A DNA stretch of 64,000 nucleotides from Prevotella sp. (GCA_016291595.1 JAEEXN010000006.1:1-64000); one strand, 5' to 3'. Shown: positions 16,610 to 26,312, counted from the first letter of the stretch. Program-made: numbers and translations. The notes: generated from the letters alone by a model not told the origin.

Positions 16610-18457
16610 TTAAAACACTCTACCATCCTCGTTAATGAGCAGAATAGAGAGTTCGCCCTGGGGTAACAACGGAGCACAATGCTCAAGACACCGGTTCTTC
16701 ACAACACTTGCAAAACGCTCCAATTGGTACGCTGGCACTATCTCCCACAACTCACGTGCCAAAGTCATCAGGCGAGCCTTCTCCCTCACTTCCTCATTGC
16801 ATCCAGCCTCTTCAAGCATCGTATCAATGAAAACTTTGTCCATAACCGTCCGCCTGCTATGCGTGTCCAGATGCCCAGCGGCAAGTTTCACCGCCTTGCC
16901 CATCATCACTCCGAGCGATACACGCGAAATGGCCAACTCGTCCGCTATCTTGATGGTCGCGCCAATATAATTGCCGTATTCCACAAATACCTGCGGGGGA
17001 AAATCAGGAAAACTCGCCTTCACGAAGCGCTCGCTCTTGGCACCGCTATTAATCACCACATGATTGTATCCGGTCGCCTTTGCTACCTCCATGCATTTGC
17101 GAATTGAGTTCAGGAATCCTTCTTCTGAGAAAGGTTTGATGATTCCTGAAACGCCAACTATCGAGATGCCATCTACAATACCTAATCGAGGATTAAAAGT
17201 TTTTTTGGCAATCTCGCGACCTTCTGGAACGCTTATGGTCACACGCAGGCTAATATTGGACGATGCTTGCCGATGGTCGGGCATTGCCTTTTCTGAGGCA
17301 TGAATTGGATTGATATCAGTAATGATTTGCATGAGATTCTCGCGAATCATCTGCCGCGGAACCTTATTGATGGCGGGCTCGCCAGGGGGGTAATCGAATC
17401 CAGGGAGGGTTATCGTTCCAATACCCTCTCCACCTACTATATCAATCTGAGGTGTGTCACCTTGATTATTCACTCGAACAACACTTGCCTGAATCTCAAT
17501 GCCTTTGGTAATGTCGGGGTCATCGCCGCTATCCTTAATGGTATATGCACCGTTATCGTCATAGAATACGGGCACAGGGATATGCTCCCCATTAGGCAAA
17601 GTCACGAAGACCTCAGCAGGCGTCTCGCCCCGCAAAAGACGGATAGTACCAGCCAAGGCGCTGGCCGTCGCATATGTGCCCGTGGTCAGTCCGCTATGCA
17701 ACGGATAAAACTCTGGCAATAGTTTCTCCACCATCCGGCGCAACCCATGTTCACCATCAACACATTTGAACGTTCTTTGAGTTACTGGTCGTCTGATGGC
17801 AAACGCCCTGATGTTCAAAGCTTTTGCCGCTTCCACCTTTTCGCGGAAGCCACCGGTCAAACCACTCTCTTTCATCAAAACGGCATCGGGATGCAACTCT
17901 TCAAGCATTCGAAGCTCATCCTCTCCTTCGTGATAATAGCACAATTGCGTGTCACTTACACCCTGCCTTCTGGCCAAGGAAACAGAACTCTCGCGAGGAA
18001 GAATGCGATACATTATGCGCACGCCTTTTTCCTCCATCGCGCGAAGCTTGGCAATTGTCTGAACACCAGTCGTGGCCAACAAGAGTTTCCCTTGTAAGCC
18101 ATCCACCTCGCGCGTAAATTGCTCCAAGTTGTCGAACCATTCTATCGCCTCATCACTCTCGGGAAAGATGCGCTCGAAACGAATGGCAGGTATCCGTAGC
18201 CTTTCCGCCACTATGGCCACCGTCTGATGCAAACGCTCGGCAAAAGGATGAGCGGCGTCAACAAGCAGTCGGATATGATGTTCCTGGCAGAACTGTTCCA
18301 TCGAATGGTCGTCCATGGCGCCATCAACACGCACACCATGGTGGAGCGTCACTTGTTGATCGCCCGTCTTGGTGCTATAGAAGTAGGTGTTGCCAGCCTC
18401 TTCCAATTCTTTGATGGCCTTACGCCCTTCGGTGGTTCCGCCAAAAACAAGAATCAT
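16610..18457 (-). CDS. cbiJD: CbiJ-CbiD fusion: precorrin-6A reductase / cobalt-precorrin-5B C1-methyltransferase
   Basis: A 615-residue bifunctional protein. Residues 1 to about 245 are CbiJ/CobK-like (ILVFGGTTEGRKA start, LVDAAHPFAERLH, KESGLTGGFREK). From about 250 the CbiD domain starts with HSGLTTGTYATASALA and includes IVDGISIVGVSGI and NYIGATIKIA. CbiD methylates C-1 and CbiJ reduces the macrocycle in the anaerobic cobalamin route; the two steps are consecutive. It overlaps the CbiGF gene by 4 nt and is the last gene of the operon. Confidence 0.93.
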   Translation of the reverse strand: MILVFGGTTEGRKAIKELEEAGNTYFYSTKTGDQQVTLHHGVRVDGAMDDHSMEQFCQEHHIRLLVDAAHPFAERLHQTVAIVAERLRIPAIRFERIFPESDEAIEWFDNLEQFTREVDGLQGKLLLATTGVQTIAKLRAMEEKGVRIMYRILPRESSVSLARRQGVSDTQLCYYHEGEDELRMLEELHPDAVLMKESGLTGGFREKVEAAKALNIRAFAIRRPVTQRTFKCVDGEHGLRRMVEKLLPEFYPLHSGLTTGTYATASALAGTIRLLRGETPAEVFVTLPNGEHIPVPVFYDDNGAYTIKDSGDDPDITKGIEIQASVVRVNNQGDTPQIDIVGGEGIGTITLPGFDYPPGEPAINKVPRQMIRENLMQIITDINPIHASEKAMPDHRQASSNISLRVTISVPEGREIAKKTFNPRLGIVDGISIVGVSGIIKPFSEEGFLNSIRKCMEVAKATGYNHVVINSGAKSERFVKASFPDFPPQVFVEYGNYIGATIKIADELAISRVSLGVMMGKAVKLAAGHLDTHSRRTVMDKVFIDTMLEEAGCNEEVREKARLMTLARELWEIVPAYQLERFASVVKNRCLEHCAPLLPQGELSILLINEDGRVF

Positions 18458-20226
18458 TCCTTTGCCTTTCTGAACATGTGGGTAAAATGACTTGAATAGA
18501 GTTCGGAGAGTCCCTTGCGATTATCAATTGACTCGCCGACGACGAGCATTGTCGTGAGCGTCAGGTTGTTATCGTGAACTATCTTTGCCAAATCCCTCAA
18601 CTTTCCCCGGTAGATGCGCTGGTCGGGCCATGTGAGATGATAGCAGGCGGCAACTGGCGTATCCTCTGGGTATTCCATCAACAACTCGCTTTGCACATCA
18701 TCGACAATGGCAGCACTGAGGAAGATGCACATCGTACTCTGACTTCTGGCAAGCAGATGCAACTTCTCTTTCTCAGGCATGGGTGTGCGACCTTCGCCAC
18801 GGGTGAGGATAATCGTCTGTGTACGCTCGGGAATGGTAAACTGACTTCTGAGTTCGGCGGCGGCGGCAAGGAATGATGAGATGCCTGGCGTAATATGGTA
18901 ATCCATCTTGTGAGCATCGAAGAAAGCCATCTGCTCCTGAATGGCCCCGAAGATACATGGGTCGCCGGTATGCAAACGGACAATGTTCTTGCCTTTATCG
19001 TAGAACTCCTTCATCAGCTCGCATTGTTCTTCAAGGGCCATCGACGCCGACGAGCGCACCACAGCACCAGGCTTATGACACATTGTAAGCTCGCGAGGAA
19101 CCAGACTTCCGGCATAGAGAATCAAGTCGGCCTGCTCGAGCAATCTACGGCCACGCACGGAAACCAAATCAGGATCACCAGGGCCTGCCCCGACTATCTC
19201 GATGTGCCCTTTTCGCAAGCGCAAATACTTCTTGTCGATAGCCAAGGCTGCCGTATAATTGGCACCTTTCACTTTTTCGATAATCAACTCGCCATGATTG
19301 GAACCCAGGATTGCTGCCGCCTCGCATACGCTTGCCGTACCAACATGGTTTTTCACCACATCGCTTGGATTTGGCACTTTTACCGAGGCCAACTCCTCGG
19401 ATGTGAAAAACTGGACATTCTCGTCATTATCCCTCAGCACATCTATAAAGGGCTCATCGGCCTTCAAGTCAATAGTGCAATACTTGCTGGCACAAGGCAA
19501 GACTCCTCTTTTCGAGAAAGCCTCGTCGATAGCATCGTAGATTTCCTCTGCCGGCTCTGCCTGATGAGCTAATCCGAACCCAATCGTCCCCACCATAGGC
19601 ACGAAATGCAACACAAGCATTCCTTCAGGATAGTCGAGAATGTAGGGAGATACGGCTATGAGCAGCTCAAATCTGCCAGACGGTATCTCGCCAATATCAC
19701 TTATCAGGGAAACATGCTCCGGAAGAGTACGCTCCAAATAGTCGGTTCCCTCATCGCGGACATCGAGCAGAAGGGCCGTCGGACGTTTGTTGACAAAGGC
19801 AAAGATGCACTCGTTCATGTCGTCCTCGCTGGCTATCGGCCAATTAAAGCGCTCGCCAAGCGTGTCGAGCGCCCAAAGTCCGGCATTATCGCTTTGTGTG
19901 GTAATCACAGGCATTGCACCCAAAGCCGAGGCAACCTGATCCGTCAGTTCGTTAGCTCCCCCCACATGGCCAGAGAGCACAGAAATGGCGTTATGACCGA
20001 AAGAGTCGACGCAAATCACCGCGGGGTCCTCATGCTTGTCGTTGACCATCGGCGCGATCGTACGCACACAGATGCCCATTGCTCCGATGAACACAAACGC
20101 TTCGAAATTCTTCCATTCCTTCTGAACATCCTTCCTGTTGATGATGCGGGCATGGAACTCTTGTTGTAATGTCAGAGCCACCTGACGGCCTGCATCGCTC
20201 ACTTGTATGATTGCTATTTTCTGCAT
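18454..20226 (-). CDS. cbiGF: CbiG-CbiF fusion: cobalt-precorrin-5A hydrolase / cobalt-precorrin-4 C11-methyltransferase
   Basis: A 590-residue bifunctional protein. The first part (to about residue 340) is CbiG: FVFIGAMGICVRTIAP, SVLSGHVGGANELT, GIGF-like GTIGFGL and a CbiG C-domain. From about 345 comes the SAM-dependent CbiF domain: IEIVGAGPGDPDLVSVRGRRLLEQAD, YAGSLVP, LHTGDP, TPGISSFLAAAAEL. CbiF acts before CbiG in the pathway, although the order in the protein is reversed. It overlaps CbiET by 13 nt and CbiJD by 4 nt. Confidence 0.94.
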   Translation of the reverse strand: MQKIAIIQVSDAGRQVALTLQQEFHARIINRKDVQKEWKNFEAFVFIGAMGICVRTIAPMVNDKHEDPAVICVDSFGHNAISVLSGHVGGANELTDQVASALGAMPVITTQSDNAGLWALDTLGERFNWPIASEDDMNECIFAFVNKRPTALLLDVRDEGTDYLERTLPEHVSLISDIGEIPSGRFELLIAVSPYILDYPEGMLVLHFVPMVGTIGFGLAHQAEPAEEIYDAIDEAFSKRGVLPCASKYCTIDLKADEPFIDVLRDNDENVQFFTSEELASVKVPNPSDVVKNHVGTASVCEAAAILGSNHGELIIEKVKGANYTAALAIDKKYLRLRKGHIEIVGAGPGDPDLVSVRGRRLLEQADLILYAGSLVPRELTMCHKPGAVVRSSASMALEEQCELMKEFYDKGKNIVRLHTGDPCIFGAIQEQMAFFDAHKMDYHITPGISSFLAAAAELRSQFTIPERTQTIILTRGEGRTPMPEKEKLHLLARSQSTMCIFLSAAIVDDVQSELLMEYPEDTPVAACYHLTWPDQRIYRGKLRDLAKIVHDNNLTLTTMLVVGESIDNRKGLSELYSSHFTHMFRKAKE

Positions 20227-21470
20227 TTTAATATCTCAATCGGATTAAATTCGTTTAATTTGATACGCGACGAAGGCTCTTGACGCAGGCCAAGCTCTGC
20301 ACATGCCTCCTTGAAAAGTAGTTTGCTATCAGGCCGGTCAGTAACTTTCCGCACACCGTCAGAAGTAACGCTGTTCATCACGATACAACCGCCATCGGCC
20401 AACACGGACCGAACTATTGTCATAATCTCTTTCAGGCAGCCGCCATGACCACCAATAAACACGGCATCGGGGCAAGGAATGGCCGACAAATCAGCTTCCA
20501 TGAAGTCGCCGATGTGCACTTGAATTCCAGGCGCTCCGAAACGATGGCTGTTCTGACACATCAAAGCCTCACATTCATTCCGAATCTCAAAGGCATGAAT
20601 AGTCAAATGAGGGAATTGCAGACGAGCCTCAATAGAGACACTTCCCGTGCAAAAACCAATATCCCAAAACACGCGCTTCGATTGAAGCTCTAGCGCCTGA
20701 AGGGTCAGTAGCCGAATCGGCATCTTCGTAATCATCTTCTCGCGGCCGTCAAGCAAAGCAAACTCATGGTCAGGTATTCCGAAGAGAGAAGGTCTGACAC
20801 CAGTCGAAAGCCGGGAGTTGTCGGCCTCAAGAATGATGCAATTGGGATAGTCGAAAGTAAGTTTCGCCGCTTCCTCTAACATCATCGATGAAACCTTCTC
20901 GAGCTCCGGGTTGCCCAAATGCTCACCCACATGAATCGTGTAGGAATTGTATCCATATTCCAACATTCTTGAGGAAATGGCCGCAGGAGTGTGCTCACGG
21001 TCGGTCAGCACGCCAATCATCTCCGCATGCTCAATCAACGCCTTGTCGAACTCCGGCCATGGCCTTCCTGTCAACGAGACGATTCGCATGTTATGGTAAG
21101 GCAACACAAGCCGGTGGGCCAGCATCTGCAACGAGTTGAATGACGGGTAGAGCACAATCTCGGCATCAGGCATCTTGCGCTTGATGGTGTTTGCGAAGCC
21201 AAAGAACAACGGGTCGCCCGAGGCAAAGACAATGACGGGCGACGAGCGATGGGCATCGTGTAATGAGAAATGCTCCTTATACCTCTCGAACACGGCATCT
21301 AACGGAACGGTAATGTCTATCCATTCGGCATCGTCCGGCAGAAATGGAGAAACTATCTCATGATGCCGTCTGCCTCCTGAGAAGACTTCACCGGAGCTGA
21401 TTGCCTCCATCACCTTTGGCGGGAAAAACGGTTTCGGATGGTCGGTGATTCCAATGACTATAAACTTCAT
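20214..21470 (-). CDS. cbiET: CbiE-CbiT fusion: precorrin-6B C5,15-methyltransferase (decarboxylating), CobL-type
   Basis: A 418-residue two-domain methyltransferase. CbiE spans about residues 1-205 (FSGGRRH, VIVFASGDPLFFGFA, SLTGRPWPEFD). CbiT spans about 215-418 with the SAM loop DIGFCTGSVSIEAR, and FIGGHGGCLKEI. The enzyme methylates C-5 and C-15 and removes the acetate carboxyl at C-12. This fusion equals the common CobL arrangement, unlike its three neighbours. It overlaps CbiHC by 4 nt. Confidence 0.95.
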   Translation of the reverse strand: MKFIVIGITDHPKPFFPPKVMEAISSGEVFSGGRRHHEIVSPFLPDDAEWIDITVPLDAVFERYKEHFSLHDAHRSSPVIVFASGDPLFFGFANTIKRKMPDAEIVLYPSFNSLQMLAHRLVLPYHNMRIVSLTGRPWPEFDKALIEHAEMIGVLTDREHTPAAISSRMLEYGYNSYTIHVGEHLGNPELEKVSSMMLEEAAKLTFDYPNCIILEADNSRLSTGVRPSLFGIPDHEFALLDGREKMITKMPIRLLTLQALELQSKRVFWDIGFCTGSVSIEARLQFPHLTIHAFEIRNECEALMCQNSHRFGAPGIQVHIGDFMEADLSAIPCPDAVFIGGHGGCLKEIMTIVRSVLADGGCIVMNSVTSDGVRKVTDRPDSKLLFKEACAELGLRQEPSSRIKLNEFNPIEILKCRK

Positions 21471-22888
21471 AAATCACGGCCAGGTTTTAGTTGTGCGGCA
21501 TCATCGAAACAAAGAATGGCATTACATAGCGTTGCCGCCAGATTGCTTCCGCCCTTGCGCCCTTCTACTATAATCTTCGGAATGTCAGCAAACGGCTTCA
21601 CCATGTGCTTCGACTCGCGTACATGCACGAATCCGACCGGGGCGGCAATAATGCCTGCCGGGCGGGCCTTGCCCTTCCGGATTAAATCGCAAAGCTCCAT
21701 CAGGGCCGTCGGTGCGTTTCCAAAAGCAAACAATGCGTCGGGATGCTCCTCAACAGCCAGGCGGATACCTGCTTGTGTTCGCGTAATATTCTTGTTTGCG
21801 GCCATCTCTGCCACACGCGCGTCGCCAAGATAGCATTTCGCCTCGATGCCGAGCCGGGCCAATGCTCCTTTCCGAATACCGCTTGTCACCATCGTCACAT
21901 CGCTGATGATTGTCTTCAGCTCACCATTTGCCACTTTCTCGTACAACCGCTCAACGGCGCCCTCATCCGTATAGAGAATATTCTCCATATCGAAGTCGGC
22001 CGTCGTGTGAATGGCATGAAGCAAAGCCCACTTGTGTCCGAGTGGCAGGTCTTTATTCCTCAGCTCGCCCTCAATGGTACGAAAACTCTCGATCATGATG
22101 TTCTGCCCGGGTTTTCTTCCTTCCTGGTCTGACAACCCCTCACGGTAATAGCCGCGTGGCGTAATCATCTTGTTGTTCCACGCATACGATTGGGAATTGC
22201 CGATGATGAGGACCGTGAACATATCGATATCCTCAGGATTCAACTCGGCCAGAGTGGTCAGGCTTACCTCCTGCTCTTCCCTGCCCGCCTGACGCACGTA
22301 GCCCACCGGGGTCTCAGGTGAGCGCCCCTCTTTCAGAAACAACTCTTTCAGACGGTACAGCTGCCAGTATCGCCCGACGCTCTTGGGATTGTATACGGCA
22401 GTAACGAAATCGGCCGTCGCCGCCGCCTTGATGCGGCGCTCAATCAAGTCCCACGGGGTCATCAGGTCGGAAAGCGAGATGACACAGAAGTCGTGCCCTA
22501 TGGGTGCGCCCAGCAACGAGGCTGCTTTCTGGAATGCCGATATTCCGGGGTAACTGACGACCTCGATGTCGGAGCCGCGCTCGCGACTCATCTCGTAGAT
22601 AAGCGGAGTCATTCCATAAATACCCGCATCGCCACTACTGATGACGGCCACCGTCTTTCCTTGCTCAGCCATCTCGAAAGCTTGAGCGGCACGATCGCGC
22701 TCACGTTTCATACCCGTATCGATACACTCCGCATCAGCACGAAGATATGGTTGCACGAACTGAAAATAGTATTTATATCCCACTACCACGTCGGCCTCCT
22801 TAACGGCCTTGATGACGGCAGGAGTAATATCCTCCCTGCTTCCAGGGCCAAGGCCAACGACATAGATTCTCGGTTTCTTCATGTTCAA
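21467..22888 (-). CDS. cbiHC: CbiH-CbiC fusion: precorrin-3B C17-methyltransferase / cobalt-precorrin-8 methylmutase
   Basis: A 473-residue bifunctional protein. CbiH covers about residues 1-250 (IYVVGLGPGSREDITPAV, ISSGDAGIYGM, YPGISAFQKAASLLGAPIGHDFC, AVYNPKS). CbiC follows from about 258, with the catalytic histidine in HAIHTTADFD and the C-terminal IAAPVGFVHVRESK and GRKGGSNLAATL. CbiH does the ring contraction and CbiC the last methyl migration to cobyrinate, so the two activities are far apart in the pathway. It is the first enzyme gene of the leftward operon. A start at 22882 (third codon) is also possible. Confidence 0.95.
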   Translation of the reverse strand: MNMKKPRIYVVGLGPGSREDITPAVIKAVKEADVVVGYKYYFQFVQPYLRADAECIDTGMKRERDRAAQAFEMAEQGKTVAVISSGDAGIYGMTPLIYEMSRERGSDIEVVSYPGISAFQKAASLLGAPIGHDFCVISLSDLMTPWDLIERRIKAAATADFVTAVYNPKSVGRYWQLYRLKELFLKEGRSPETPVGYVRQAGREEQEVSLTTLAELNPEDIDMFTVLIIGNSQSYAWNNKMITPRGYYREGLSDQEGRKPGQNIMIESFRTIEGELRNKDLPLGHKWALLHAIHTTADFDMENILYTDEGAVERLYEKVANGELKTIISDVTMVTSGIRKGALARLGIEAKCYLGDARVAEMAANKNITRTQAGIRLAVEEHPDALFAFGNAPTALMELCDLIRKGKARPAGIIAAPVGFVHVRESKHMVKPFADIPKIIVEGRKGGSNLAATLCNAILCFDDAAQLKPGRDL

Positions 22889-22905
22889 TCAAATGTTTGT
22901 CGGCG

Positions 22906-22913
22906 CAAAGTTA
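22906..22913 (-). promoter_or_regulatory. Possible -7 box upstream of cbiHC
   Basis: TAACTTTG on the minus strand matches TAnnTTTG 18 nt before the start codon. I see no -33 TTTG at the right distance. The cbi genes could have this weak own promoter or be read from the riboswitch promoter through the 174-nt gap. Confidence 0.35.
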
Positions 22914-23012
22914 ACAAATAAATTTGAATTATCTGTATGATAAAAAGAAATGTATGCCCCACCATTCCGGCAAAGACATACATTTCGAGAGAGAGAGAGT
23001 ATCTTTTTTCTC

Positions 23013-23075
23013 GTAGAGGGCTGCTCTACGATTTTTAATGAGCCCTCTGTGAAGCTAACTCATTACTCTGGGTTC
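23013..23075 (-). repeat. 21-nt minisatellite array C (three units)
   Basis: Core positions 23023, 23044 and 23065 are exactly 21 nt apart. On the minus strand the units read CAGAGTAATGAG..., then CAGAGGGCTCATT..., then a CGTAGAGCAG unit. The first unit contains the stop codon of the CbiK-like gene. It is followed by a GA-rich run (GAGAGAGAGAG, 22986-22999). The core is the same as in arrays A, B and D. Confidence 0.75.
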
Positions 23076-24154
23076 TTTGAGTGATAATAGTCAACCACCT
23101 CGGCCTGACGGGTGTGGTTCATCCATATCTGGCGGATGTTGTCGTACTCGAGCAAGCCTTTGGTCAGCATGGTGTTATCGTCGCAAGTGTAGCCGGCGCC
23201 AGCGATACCGAAATAGTTCTTCCAACTGGTGTCCTCTACCTCGCCTTCGCTATTCACCTCGAAGTCGGAGAACTTGGTTACGCCCTCTGCCAAATCGTCA
23301 CCGGCCATATCGTTATGAGCATGGTCACCAGCAATCGACATCAGCGGAGCGCAGAACACCTTACCACTCTTAATACCGGCTGCCTGCATGCGGCCACGTA
23401 CCTGCACCTTGAAGTTGTCGGCCATGTCAACTGTACCGACGAAGTAGTTCTTGTTAATCTTCTGGAGTGCCTCTTCCAACTGAGTGTAGCGGATGTTTGC
23501 CTTATAAGTGTCATACTCGTCAGGGTTACCGTGTCCCATGAATGCGACCACGCCCTGAGCGGCATTGCTCTTGAAGTTTGCGTCTAGCGCAAGAGCTACA
23601 TTGTTCACGTCTGTCTCGGCATCAGCGAGCAACGGAAGACCAATCTTCAAGGTCACCTTCGAGAGATACTCATCGTCAATGTCACCATTGGCATTGTTGG
23701 CAAAGTCCTTTACGGCATTCACTACACGTCCGTACTCCTCACCTGGGATTACCTGCAAGGACTGAACGATGATTTCCTGATACTTCACGCGGCCGAAAGC
23801 CTCCAGCCAATACTGGGGAGCATAGAAGTTGCGTGGGGCAACATTCTCACCGGCGGCGGCACGGTTGATACAAATGGCTGATGAGAACGAGAGGTAGACA
23901 TCATAGCCTGAGAACTGGCTCTCGTAAGCTCTCTTGGTAGCGTCGAAGGCATCGTAAGCCTGCTGCCATGTTGAGCCGAAAGCAACCAGCAGGATAACCT
24001 TGTTGTTCTTCTTGTTAGCCTTCACATTCTCGTCGACGGCACGCTGATAGCGCTCCGTGTTAGAAATGTCGTCGTCATCGTCGCTACAAGCAACGAAACC
24101 CACACTGGCAATAATTGCCATCATGGCAATCATCAGAAATTTAATCTTCTTCAT
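23063..24154 (-). CDS. CbiK-family chelatase-like lipoprotein (IhtB/CbiK type)
   Basis: A 363-residue protein that combines a lipoprotein signal (lipobox GFVAC, Cys about 23, then five aspartates) with a full sirohydrochlorin cobaltochelatase fold: ILLVAFGSTWQQAYDAFD, SLQVIPGEEYGRV, the metal-site His in FMGHGNPDEYD (about 208), and APLMSIAGDHAHNDMAGDD (His about 278 and 280). Cytosolic CbiK inserts Co2+ into sirohydrochlorin. This copy would act outside the cytoplasm, as described for P. gingivalis IhtB, a heme-binding CbiK homologue. It overlaps the TonB receptor gene by 14 nt and lies behind a cobalamin riboswitch, so a tetrapyrrole or corrinoid uptake role is likely. It may bind or demetallate rather than synthesise. 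Confidence 0.9.
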   Translation of the reverse strand: MKKIKFLMIAMMAIIASVGFVACSDDDDDISNTERYQRAVDENVKANKKNNKVILLVAFGSTWQQAYDAFDATKRAYESQFSGYDVYLSFSSAICINRAAAGENVAPRNFYAPQYWLEAFGRVKYQEIIVQSLQVIPGEEYGRVVNAVKDFANNANGDIDDEYLSKVTLKIGLPLLADAETDVNNVALALDANFKSNAAQGVVAFMGHGNPDEYDTYKANIRYTQLEEALQKINKNYFVGTVDMADNFKVQVRGRMQAAGIKSGKVFCAPLMSIAGDHAHNDMAGDDLAEGVTKFSDFEVNSEGEVEDTSWKNYFGIAGAGYTCDDNTMLTKGLLEYDNIRQIWMNHTRQAEVVDYYHSKNPE

Positions 24155-26270
24155 TTTTGTAATTCTGGTTTACGTTAGACTTATAATTGTTCTTTAATTT
24201 CTTTCCTTGTGCGAAACTCACTGATACCGACACGTAAACGGTTCTTCCCGGGCTGGTCGTACCAAGATGGAGGCCGTGGGGAGTGCGGTCGCAATAGTTG
24301 AAGATGTTGTCCACGCCAGCCTCCAGGCGGTATGTGAAGTTCCGGTGTTGTCCGAGGTTGTGAGTCGTTGTGAGTCTCCACAACTGATATCCTTTTCCGT
24401 CGCCATTAATCTGATAGTAGCGCTTGCTCGAGAAGCGTCCGTAAAGGCCTACACCAAGCTTATACGAAGGCGAGAACACATGGTTCCAAGTGGCAAACAG
24501 ATTCCCCTTATGGTTAGCCGTTCCATCGATGACCACCTTCCTCATCTTGTCGTGCGTGGAGTCGTATTGGTTGGCATCAGTATCGAGATAACTATAACTC
24601 AATCCTGCCGAGATTTCCTTCCAAACATAGCGCAAAGAGACATCAACGCCCTTCGTACGAGCATCCTCAATATTCTGATACTCACGCACTTTGACCGGGT
24701 CGTACATCACAATCATATCAGCCGGAGCCTGCGTGCGGGGAATGGTAACAAGCGTTATCATGTCGCTTACCTTATTATAATAAGTCGTAGCCGTCAGAGT
24801 TAGTCCGCCAATCGTGTATTCTCCGTTCAGCGACCAATAGTCGGATGTTTGGGGTGTCAAATCGGTATTGCCCAGATAGAGATAAATGCCGTTCATGTCT
24901 CTTACATAGCGGTAATGCAGTTCCTTGGGCGTGGGCGCTTTGAATCCCTGGCTCCATGTGGCCCTGAGCCTGAAATCGCCGAGGCTAAGCATCGCCGAGA
25001 GCTTTGGCGTGAGTTTCCATCCGAACTGCTCATTCCGGTTCAGACGAAGGCCGGCCGTTATCTGCAAAGGATTGAGCAAGGCGAACTCATCTTGAACGTA
25101 GACGGCACCGGTGTTGTCTTTTGCCTTACCACCGTTCACTCTCATCGGAGCATGCAACCAGTCGTAGCGCCATTCAAGGCCAGTGCTCAGACGGTTCTCA
25201 TAAGGAAGCTGGAACACTCCTTTGAGATGAGCCATCGTGCGTTGCTGGTCGCTTTGCAAGTCCTGTTGGCCGGGGAAATAAGGATAATAAGGTGTGTATT
25301 TCCCGTCCACATAACCTTCAACAAGCGTGGTGTCGGTGAACGTATAGTAATAAGCGTGCTTGTTCCAGTCAACATCGAGCGTCAACAAGTCCGTCTTATT
25401 GAGTTTCCAGCTACCTCCGGCACTAAGCGAGGCATTATGGTACTCGAGGTCGTAGGTTTTCACGTCAACGCTAGAATATTTTCCGCATGGGCGGTAGATG
25501 CGTTTCCAATAGAGGCTTCCGCTGGCGTAGAGCTCCATACCTTTCATCGGCGTGTAGGAAATGCGCTCACTCACCTGCCAGTTAGTATGGCGGTTTACCG
25601 TTTTGTTGCGCGAGTCGTAGATGGGAAACTCCGTCTGCTTCGGGTCTTCAGTAGCCGTGTTCTGCCAGCCGTCGCTATGTTGCACTTGGAAATTAGTCCA
25701 GCTGCTCCACTTTCCCCAGTTCAAACCAATGCCGTTATGTTGGCGCACATCTCCATAACTGCCCACTCGCGTTGTGTTCTCGACCAGCAGGCCTTCCTCG
25801 ATATGCTTCTTGGTGATGATATTGACGACTCCCGCAATAGCGTCACTTCCATAGAGTGCGCTGGAGGCTCCTTTCACTATTTCGATGCGCTCAATGTTGT
25901 GCGGGTCGATTAGCCCGAGGTCGTTCTGGCCGCCCACATCGCCGTGAAGGCGCTTGCCGTCAATCATAATCAGGATGTAGCCATTGCCAAGACCATTCAG
26001 TTGCATCTGGGCGCCCATGTCGTCCTCGCTGAAGGCAAACGAGCTGCTCAGCATACCGAGTATTTCCTCGATACTCTTGCCAGCAAAATTACGGAGCATG
26101 CGTCCGCTGATCACCTCCGTCTGCACAGGGGCATCCTTGAGCAGATGCTGCGTACCCGTACCCGTCACCACCACTTCGGGCAGAGAGCCGGTCATTTCCT
26201 TTTTGTCTTGTGCAACGGCAGACACAACCATCATCATGGCTGTCAGCACCAATATAAATCTTTGCTTCAT
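24141..26270 (-). CDS. TonB-dependent outer-membrane receptor (corrinoid/tetrapyrrole uptake)
   Basis: A receptor of about 709 residues. The signal peptide ends near VSAVAQ; the TonB-box region and plug follow (EVVVTGTGTQHLLKDAPVQTEVI, LMIDGKRLHGD, IERIEIVKGASSALYGSDAIAGVVNIIT). A 22-strand barrel pattern ends in an aromatic strand followed by an unusual polar tail (KKLKNNYKSNVNQNYKNEED). It is the first gene of the riboswitch-controlled transcript and overlaps the CbiK-like lipoprotein, its probable surface or periplasmic partner. Riboswitch control points to cobalamin, cobinamide or cobalt tetrapyrroles, while similarity to heme receptors is equally plausible by sequence. The start at MKQRF is preferred over an ATG 18 nt upstream. 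Confidence 0.93.
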   Translation of the reverse strand: MKQRFILVLTAMMMVVSAVAQDKKEMTGSLPEVVVTGTGTQHLLKDAPVQTEVISGRMLRNFAGKSIEEILGMLSSSFAFSEDDMGAQMQLNGLGNGYILIMIDGKRLHGDVGGQNDLGLIDPHNIERIEIVKGASSALYGSDAIAGVVNIITKKHIEEGLLVENTTRVGSYGDVRQHNGIGLNWGKWSSWTNFQVQHSDGWQNTATEDPKQTEFPIYDSRNKTVNRHTNWQVSERISYTPMKGMELYASGSLYWKRIYRPCGKYSSVDVKTYDLEYHNASLSAGGSWKLNKTDLLTLDVDWNKHAYYYTFTDTTLVEGYVDGKYTPYYPYFPGQQDLQSDQQRTMAHLKGVFQLPYENRLSTGLEWRYDWLHAPMRVNGGKAKDNTGAVYVQDEFALLNPLQITAGLRLNRNEQFGWKLTPKLSAMLSLGDFRLRATWSQGFKAPTPKELHYRYVRDMNGIYLYLGNTDLTPQTSDYWSLNGEYTIGGLTLTATTYYNKVSDMITLVTIPRTQAPADMIVMYDPVKVREYQNIEDARTKGVDVSLRYVWKEISAGLSYSYLDTDANQYDSTHDKMRKVVIDGTANHKGNLFATWNHVFSPSYKLGVGLYGRFSSKRYYQINGDGKGYQLWRLTTTHNLGQHRNFTYRLEAGVDNIFNYCDRTPHGLHLGTTSPGRTVYVSVSVSFAQGKKLKNNYKSNVNQNYKNEED

Positions 26271-26281
26271 TTGTTCATATA

Positions 26282-26299
26282 GCCCCAAATCCTGGGGGC
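26282..26299 (-). promoter_or_regulatory. Hairpin just before the TonB receptor start: likely riboswitch expression platform
   Basis: On the minus strand GCCCCC...GGGGC forms a short GC stem ending 11 nt upstream of the ATG at 26270. There is no T-run after it, so control of translation initiation is more likely than termination. Which state is favoured by ligand cannot be told by eye. Confidence 0.5.
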
Positions 26300-26312
26300 A
26301 AGATGCATTGTT

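Noticed and set aside
22889-23062. Second cobalamin riboswitch before cbiHC
   Set aside because: The gap has only the repeat array and a -7-like box; neither the B12 box nor the aptamer core is present.
24849-25913. 354-codon plus-strand open frame
   Set aside because: It lies wholly antisense to the TonB receptor, whose plug and barrel motifs are clear; the translation shows no family pattern.
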